A stretch of 64,000 nt of DNA from Lingula anatina (Eukaryota > Brachiopoda > Lingulata > Lingulida > Lingulidae). This document shows, piece after piece, positions 60,850 through 64,000 of the stretch (positions within the stretch are counted from its first letter, which is position 1; each line of letters opens with the position of its first letter). The translations under genes and the position numbers were made by a program. The stretch is from contig NW_019775684.1 of assembly GCF_001039355.2 (NCBI RefSeq), forward strand, positions 1 to 64,000, in the 5' to 3' direction. The notes under the pieces were generated by a model. It did no database searches and was not told the DNA's origin. It saw only the letters and a program-made list of their open reading frames with translations.

Positions 60850-63076
60850 CTAGACATACAAACAACCCACGTGTTAACACAACATGAAATGGCATTGTTG
60901 CACACAGCAAGCTCCTGCAGTTGCCCTCTGAATTTTGCCCTTTATAGGTATTTTACAGCCCAGGCAGGTCGAGTAGATCATACACCTCCATACAAATATG
61001 GGGGATGTTCCATGGGTAAAACAGCTTTGGGTGGTAGTTTTAAGGAATAGTTTAAAAGAGAAGGCAGCAGCCATGGCAAAGAGTATTAATGGTGAGTCAA
61101 TGTATCATTCTCTGATATAAGATGTCAATCAGACCATATTTCACTTCATTCCATAAAAATCATTAAATTAGCCAAACAGTTGCTTATTTCTCTATTTTGA
61201 TAAGCTGTCTAATATATTCATCACACTTACAAAATTATAAAATTAAATCTAAGATCTACCAGAAAGTAACAGACAATTTTAGCCTACCATCTCAATATTC
61301 ACAATCATATTTCAAGACTTGATTATATGCAACATGCCAATATAAAGCATCAGCTTGCAGCTTGAACTGAAGCTGGAGAATATGATTAATATAAAATCAC
61401 TGGCAAATTATGCAACAAGTGGTTACATATTAAAGAAATCTATTTTAACATTTAATTAGAAGTTAGCACATAATGGTTATTCATATGCCACCAAAAAAAT
61501 CATATTAGAATTTTTTTGTCAATGGTCTATTTTTGTAACAACAGTTTAATATTTTTTTGCCATGCAATTATTTATTTTGGTGTAACTTGCAGTTACCATT
61601 TTTATCAAAAAAATGTATAATTATTATTTTATAGTTCAATGTTCATGATTCAGTCAAGATTGGAAACATACATATAATACAGAAGACAACTTGAAATAAT
61701 GTGGAAAAGTGACAATATTCACTTGTTGTGTATAAAATATATATAGGTATGATATTTGCAAATTGTGCTGAAAGTTCCGTTGATTTGATGAAGAAAAATA
61801 AGACAGATTTGAAAATATTTTACTCAATGGTCTACTTTTGTAACATCAGTTTTCTTGCCATGCAATTATTGATTTTAGTGTATCTTGCAATTCCTATTTT
61901 CAACACAAAATTGTATATTTATCATAATTTAGTTAAATGCTCATGACTTATTCCAATCCAGATTGGAGATATACATATGATAAAGAAGGCGATGTGAAAT
62001 AATGTGGAAAAGTGGTGAAATATGAAGCTTGTGGTGTATAAATGTGTGTAAAATATACAAGTGTGACATTTGCCATCTGTGATGAAAGTTCCATTGACTT
62101 CATGAAGATGTGATTAGTGTTAGAGGTCAAAAGCAAGCCACTCAACAAGGAAAAATTCAACCAGGAAAACAAGCACAGCAAAAATGGGCAAAAGCTGTTA
62201 GGATAAGGGACATGCAATACAAAACCACTAAATTGCTGCTTTACCCACTAACACCACTGTTACAAAACAGAAATCAATTTCTACTCATGCAATTTTTCAA
62301 AAACAATTTCATTTTTTTTGGCTATTTCATCTGCAGGAGCTACATGCTAACACAACAATGAGAACCTGAGAATGCACTACTTTGTTAATATAAAGAGTTT
62401 AAATATTTTTGATCTATAATTTAAAAAGATTGACTAAATTAAACCCAATACTAGAAATGCATACAAGTAAAATCATACCAATGTAAAATCTATTTTTGTA
62501 AGTTTTTAAAAAGTTTCTTTAAGGAATATGACAATGAAGAAATCTACTTATTTATCAAGATTTTTTCATTAACCCCGCCAGCAGCTTGTTACATCCAAAT
62601 AATAAATTGCAACAAAATAAACCATAAATTAAAATTAAGCAAACAAAGTAAACAAAAGTTGAAAACAAAACATATTCGTAAATAAAACTCAAATTATATA
62701 TCACTGTTAGTTTTGATCATTCACTGTTAGAGGATTAAAGCTTTAATATTTCAGCAATATTGCCACATCCATGAAAGGAGTCCCAGCTAGTTTACTTGTC
62801 TACTTCTGCATAAAATAACTGAGCGAAAAAAGTATTATTAATGAAATCCTTTCATTCTCTTTAGCAACTTACTGATGTAATTCAAAGAAAAAAAATTAAG
62901 AGTACTTGAATTTTTTAAAACAAAAAGATTTTTCAATAAAATACCAAACATATATCAAATTCATATTGAGTATCCTTTCATGGATCTGTAGTATTAAACC
63001 ACGTTGACAAAAAAAAAATTATAATAATAAATAAAATCAAAATAAACAAGCCTTCAAAAACACATGATCAACTCAC
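60850..63076 (-). other. 5' UTR intron of the TQT-array gene
   Basis: From donor GTGAGT (63076 side) to acceptor TCTAG (60850 side). It contains the diverged tandem repeat at 61519-62108 and AT-rich sequence. No nesprin-like spectrin exon was found here on the minus strand. Confidence 0.5.
61519..62108. repeat. Diverged tandem duplication, about 300-bp unit, two copies
   Basis: Copy 1 from about 61519 (TCAATGGTCTATTTTTGTAA) and copy 2 from about 61823 (TCAATGGTCTACTTTTGTAA). Shared landmarks in the same order: TTGCCATGCAATTATT, CATGA-TT...CAGATTGGA, GAAATAATGTGGAAAAGTG, TGATGAAAGTTCC-TTGA. Divergence by eye is roughly 15-25% with indels. Short open frames inside are not supported as genes. 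Confidence 0.8.
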
Positions 63077-63160
63077 CTCTACAACTTCTATAAGGAGCTT
63101 CCATCAGGAATAAAGCTTTAAGCACACATCAATCCACAACAAGGACCAGGTGAAACACAG
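63077..63160 (-). other. Probable 5' UTR exon of the TQT-array gene
   Basis: Ends ...TTGTAGAG at 63077 with a strong GTGAGT donor. Spliced to 60849 it places an in-frame TGA upstream of the ATG at 60840, so the 867-residue start is the first usable one in that frame. It also creates a 14-codon upstream ORF that begins ATGGAAGCTCC and overlaps the main ATG. The exon's right edge is unknown. Confidence 0.4.
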
Positions 63161-63192
63161 GACAGTTCACATAAGCCAGCTGATGAGCTATA

Positions 63193-63356
63193 AGCCGCAT
63201 TCAGAACAGTGGACTAACTAGTCCACAGGTCAAATATGGTGACCCACTAAAAAGCTTGCTGTCTAATCCACTAATAGATTCCCCCTTGGAAAGTATTCAA
63301 GTGGGTCGGCCATATTTGACCCTGGGACTAGTTAGTCCACTGTTCTGAATGCAGCT
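63193..63356. mobile_element. Fold-back MITE, about 164 bp
   Basis: Inverted arms of about 56 bp: GCATTCAGAACAGTGGACTA... (from 63193) and its reverse complement ending ...TGTTCTGAATGCAGCT (63356), including GGTCAAATATGG and GACCCACT. Flanks are TATA on both sides, consistent with a TA-type target duplication. There is no coding capacity. It lies just upstream of the presumed TQT-gene 5' exon. Confidence 0.85.
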
Positions 63357-64000
63357 ATATAGGAACTCTATTGAAGGTTAGTGAGCAGCAGGGTTACCAT
63401 AGGTTAGGTGTTAGGTTGGGTTACAAGCACATGTAGTTATTATCAGTTTGCATTTATTTTATGTATCACAAGGGTTATTCAATTTTGCACAATGTACGAG
63501 GATTTTGCATTTATGGTGCCCATGTACACATGAATCAAATGTTTTTTCTTTCATTTTGAATATCACTGACAGAAAACATCAATCACAGAAGGATTGACAT
63601 TTTGAGAATATTCACTGCCAATAACAGGCTTGGCAATATGGGTAATTATTCATTTGCAGACCCCATTTTTCCACATTTAACCTTCCAATACTGCACTCAT
63701 AAAACGGAGAACAAGATTAAAATATCCGAAATTATACCTCACAAATTAACAACACCTACTTCAATGCTAGAATGAGGAAATACTGCATTATTTGCCAGAT
63801 GTTCTCAATATTTAGAGGCATTTATGTGTAGCAAATATATAAATCCATCAAAACCCCACCAGGCTTTCAAGAAAGTGAGTGTCTCATCCAGTATTATATT
63901 GCAATATTCTACTCTAGCAAAACTAACAACTGTGAATGTGTTTGCTGATCTTATAAAGTAACTGCAAGGACATGTATTATATTCTTCTTTCTTAGCTAGG
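63357..64000. other. Right edge, no gene seen
   Basis: AT-rich sequence with no recognisable coding exon or RNA gene. It may be upstream DNA of the TQT-array gene or part of a giant nesprin intron if the nesprin gene continues to the right. Confidence 0.5.

Noticed and set aside
1-64000. tRNA or rRNA genes
   Set aside because: None was recognised by eye on either strand; a covariance-model scan would be needed to exclude a tRNA-derived SINE.

Overview
This is an animal nuclear genome window with AT-rich introns, canonical GT/AG splicing, microsatellites, a LINE and small DNA transposons. The gene content and the molluscan style of the repeats (frequent acatgta words, jockey-like LINE) suggest a lophotrochozoan, probably a marine mollusc. 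That assignment is inference. Several N joins and near-identical or allele-like duplications point to a draft assembly of a very heterozygous diploid.

Layout, left to right. (1) 236-1143, minus: the first two coding exons of a TREK-type two-pore potassium channel (KCNK2/KCNK10-like), running off the left edge. (2) 1144-4400: divergent intergenic DNA with a minisatellite and a hAT-type MITE. (3) 4590-10513, plus: a complete 11-coding-exon SPATA7 orthologue (851 aa), a ciliary transition-zone protein. The head-to-head K2P/SPATA7 pair matches my recollection of KCNK10/SPATA7 on human 14q31. (4) 10514-13497: convergent 3' UTRs. (5) 13498-56561, minus: a nesprin (SYNE1/SYNE2-type) gene. I resolved 63 coding exons that join in one frame (14,529 nt, 4,842 aa): a long spectrin-repeat rod, a disordered 984-nt exon, a kinesin-type LDWD motif, conserved C-terminal spectrin repeats, and a KASH domain ending PPPV. 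(6) 47.75-51.9 kb: a 5'-truncated LINE lying antisense in a nesprin intron, plus a 1,610-bp duplicated contig end and a 157-N gap. (7) 58237-60840, minus: a one-coding-exon gene for an 867-aa disordered protein with ten TQT motifs, a candidate multivalent dynein-light-chain LC8 scaffold. (8) 60.9-64 kb: its 5' UTR intron and exon, a diverged tandem repeat and a fold-back element.

Most notable: the most 5' nesprin exon in the window starts MGACLSC and is followed by a basic run. This predicts an N-myristoylated and possibly palmitoylated nesprin isoform with its own TATA/CCAAT-containing upstream sequence. Immediately upstream on the same strand lies the TQT-array gene. Nesprin (LINC complex, kinesin motif), an LC8-type hub and SPATA7 (cilium) all relate to microtubule cargo and organelle positioning; any functional link between them is inference.

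Splice sites and reading frames were worked out by eye from the sequence. Family assignments rest on recognised motifs and remembered family sequences, not on database searches.
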